NCBI RefSeq assembly: GCF_000524195.1
Contig: NW_020170432.1
Location: forward strand, 87,479 to 151,478
From: Echinococcus granulosus
Taxonomy: Eukaryota > Platyhelminthes > Cestoda > Cyclophyllidea > Taeniidae
Direction: 5' to 3'
Length of the DNA stretch: 64,000 bases
Each line of letters opens with the position of its first letter. Position 1 is the stretch's first letter. Made by a program: the position numbers and the translations under genes. Positions 62,484 through 64,000 of this stretch are shown here, one piece after another. A model generated the notes under the pieces. It ran no database searches and was not told where the DNA came from. It saw only the letters and a list, made by a program, of their open reading frames with translations.

Positions 62484-64000
62484 CTAGTAATGACGCCAGT
62501 GCTTCAGCACGTGTCGAAACGAGTGCGACATCCACTGGCTCTCCAGCAACGCAAATCGCTCCTCGTTGAGGAAAAGCGGCTTACCTCGTCTACAAAAAAG
62601 CGCGGGTGATAGTAGATGGTGAGGTGAGAGAGAAGGGGAGACTACAATCGCATACTTCAAATCGAGATCCTCTTCACCATAGGAGTCCAGATAGATGGAA
62701 CCCCACTCACACGAACTCATGTTCATCGAGACGTGAACCAGGGAGGTGTTGATCTCCAGCGCTACGCCCACAAAACCATCACATCGATACGCGTGCTAGA
62801 GGGTAGACAGGCAAACGTAACTTGTGAACAGAGTGAAGGATAGACGGGAGAGGGGACCTGACGACTACCTGAAAGAGCAGTTGGGCCAAATTGGGGAAAC
62901 AAATGTCGCACAGCAGCTGACCACAGATAAGGCAGAGGATATTTTTTTGAAAGGGGTGTCTTGAAGTGGCACAGTTCACAACTTGCAGGTTATTGAATAG
63001 GTCGTCAAACGCATCTGGTGGCCGAATCAGTCGTGGTGGGTACAGCTGTCTCCCCATCGTCATCAGAGGCTACGAAATAGAGTAACAACCATGATGGGAG
63101 ACCTACCAAACGATACACAGAAAAGAAACTGCAACGACTAAAAATTTATCAACAATCCAGACTTGTGATGTTATTTTGTTGAAGGCGAAGGGAAGACAAA
63201 TGCCACATACCCCCATGTTCTGTATCCAATCCGACAGAGTGGCCTTCAATCCGGCTCCGGTTGCACTCTGCTGTGCAACAAGGTACTGACTGCCTTGTAG
63301 ACTCCTTGGTTGGAAGGTATACACTGGTCGAAGGGTGTGACGTGAAGGCCGAGGCGGTGGTGGTGGCGGCGGTGGTGGAGGGGAGGAGGGCGGAGGGGGG
63401 AAGGCCGGAAGGGGAGTGGAGCCGTCTTTTACAATTGCTAGGCTAGCAGACTTCTCGTCCCCTTTCTCCGAGGCAGCCGCGGAGGTAATCTGACCGATCC
63501 ATCGCCGTAGCAGATCATCCAAGGCTCTTGCACCGTCCAGGTGGGTCGTGAGACCCGAACGGAGCGCGGCTGACTGCACGAAGGGAAGTAGGGGGCCGAC
63601 ACCAAGCATTGGGTCATCTTGATCTTCGTCGGTGGACAGGTCCGGACAACCCAGTCCAAGGAAGGCGATCAGAGCGAGGAACTCCCTAACCAGTTGGCCC
63701 TAAAAATGCGCCTTGAAACTTTCAGACCCTTGATAATCGGTAACATTAGACCCTGCTCCCGCAGGGAGCAACTCAGGACAGACTTACAGCTTAAAGCTAC
63801 TTCTTCCCTCATAGACACCATGACCCACCTTTTCCGGTTCAGTTTTCTTGGGATTGGCCAGTATACCCACAAAAGGCAGGGAGAGCGCCACTACAGGTCC
63901 AGAGAAGTCATCGTCACGAATGTGGAGGCTGTCACGCCAGCGAGCAAGAGTGAGGGCAACCAAACGCAGGGTGGGCAAAATGCGCATCATCAGGTGGTCC
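62484..64000 (-). CDS. UBR3: UBR3-type E3 ubiquitin ligase, C-terminal exons (partial)
   Basis: The last five exons of a large E3 ubiquitin ligase: 63829-64000 (cut by the window edge), 63211-63699, 62869-63069, 62656-62795, 62484-62589. All junctions are GT-AG with agreeing phase, giving 368 residues. The last three exons match the UBR C-terminal zinc-binding domain: CATSRHPFQKNILCLICGQL then LCDIC, HAYRCDGFVGVALEIN, WGSIYLDSYGEEDLDLK, RGKPLFLNEERFALLESQW and MSHSFRHVLKHW. The Trp-Gly-Ser-(Val/Ile)-Tyr-Leu-Asp and Gln-Trp-Ile/Met-Ser-His signature is UBR3-like rather than UBR1/2-like. Exon 63211-63699 has a Ser/Pro-rich insert with a run of ten prolines (minus strand of about 63355-63400), which looks lineage-specific. 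The N-degron UBR box and RING, if present, are outside the window. Confidence 0.9.

Overview
This is a eukaryotic, intron-rich window. Protein-level similarity points to a flatworm, probably a tapeworm. The reasons are a local family of dynein light chain genes of the tegument/LC8 type, compact 2-9 exon genes with mostly 50-2200 bp introns, and intergenic DNA full of simple repeats and dead retroelements. The species call is inference; nothing here fixes it.

Layout. 0-2 kb: three exon-like segments of a gene I cannot name (plus strand). 4.1-14.9 kb: a complete nine-exon type II phosphatidylinositol 4-kinase gene (plus), whose third intron holds an intronless 216-codon reading frame on the opposite strand. 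18.5-31.2 kb: five LC8-type dynein light chain genes, the three left ones on minus and the two right ones on plus. Three have both exons; for the two leftmost only exon 1 was found. 31.2-45.1 kb: about 14 kb with no gene I can support, containing minisatellites, a trinucleotide tract and pieces of two repeat families. 45.15-55.64 kb: two eight-exon ZIP (SLC39A8/14-like) metal transporter genes in divergent orientation with matching exon structure. The DNA between them carries a decayed Ty3/Gypsy pol remnant on minus. 57.6-59.7 kb: a nine-exon RNA polymerase I subunit A49/PAF53 (POLR1E) gene on minus, with a broken partial copy of its last exon 3.5 kb away. 62.5-64.0 kb: the last five exons (minus) of a UBR3-type E3 ubiquitin ligase that continues past the right edge.

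The genes do not form a pathway. They are independently transcribed housekeeping genes (PI4K2, POLR1E, UBR3) interleaved with two locally duplicated families (dynein light chains, ZIP transporters). All exon boundaries were assigned by eye from GT-AG sites, phase agreement and similarity to known families. The three recognised single-copy genes and both ZIP genes give uninterrupted frames with consistent phase at every junction. Most promising for a second look: the nested antisense frame in the PI4K2 intron, a ZIP paralogue lacking the metal-site histidine, the GC-AG intron in its sister, the incomplete dynein light chain copies, and the POLR1E pseudo-exon.
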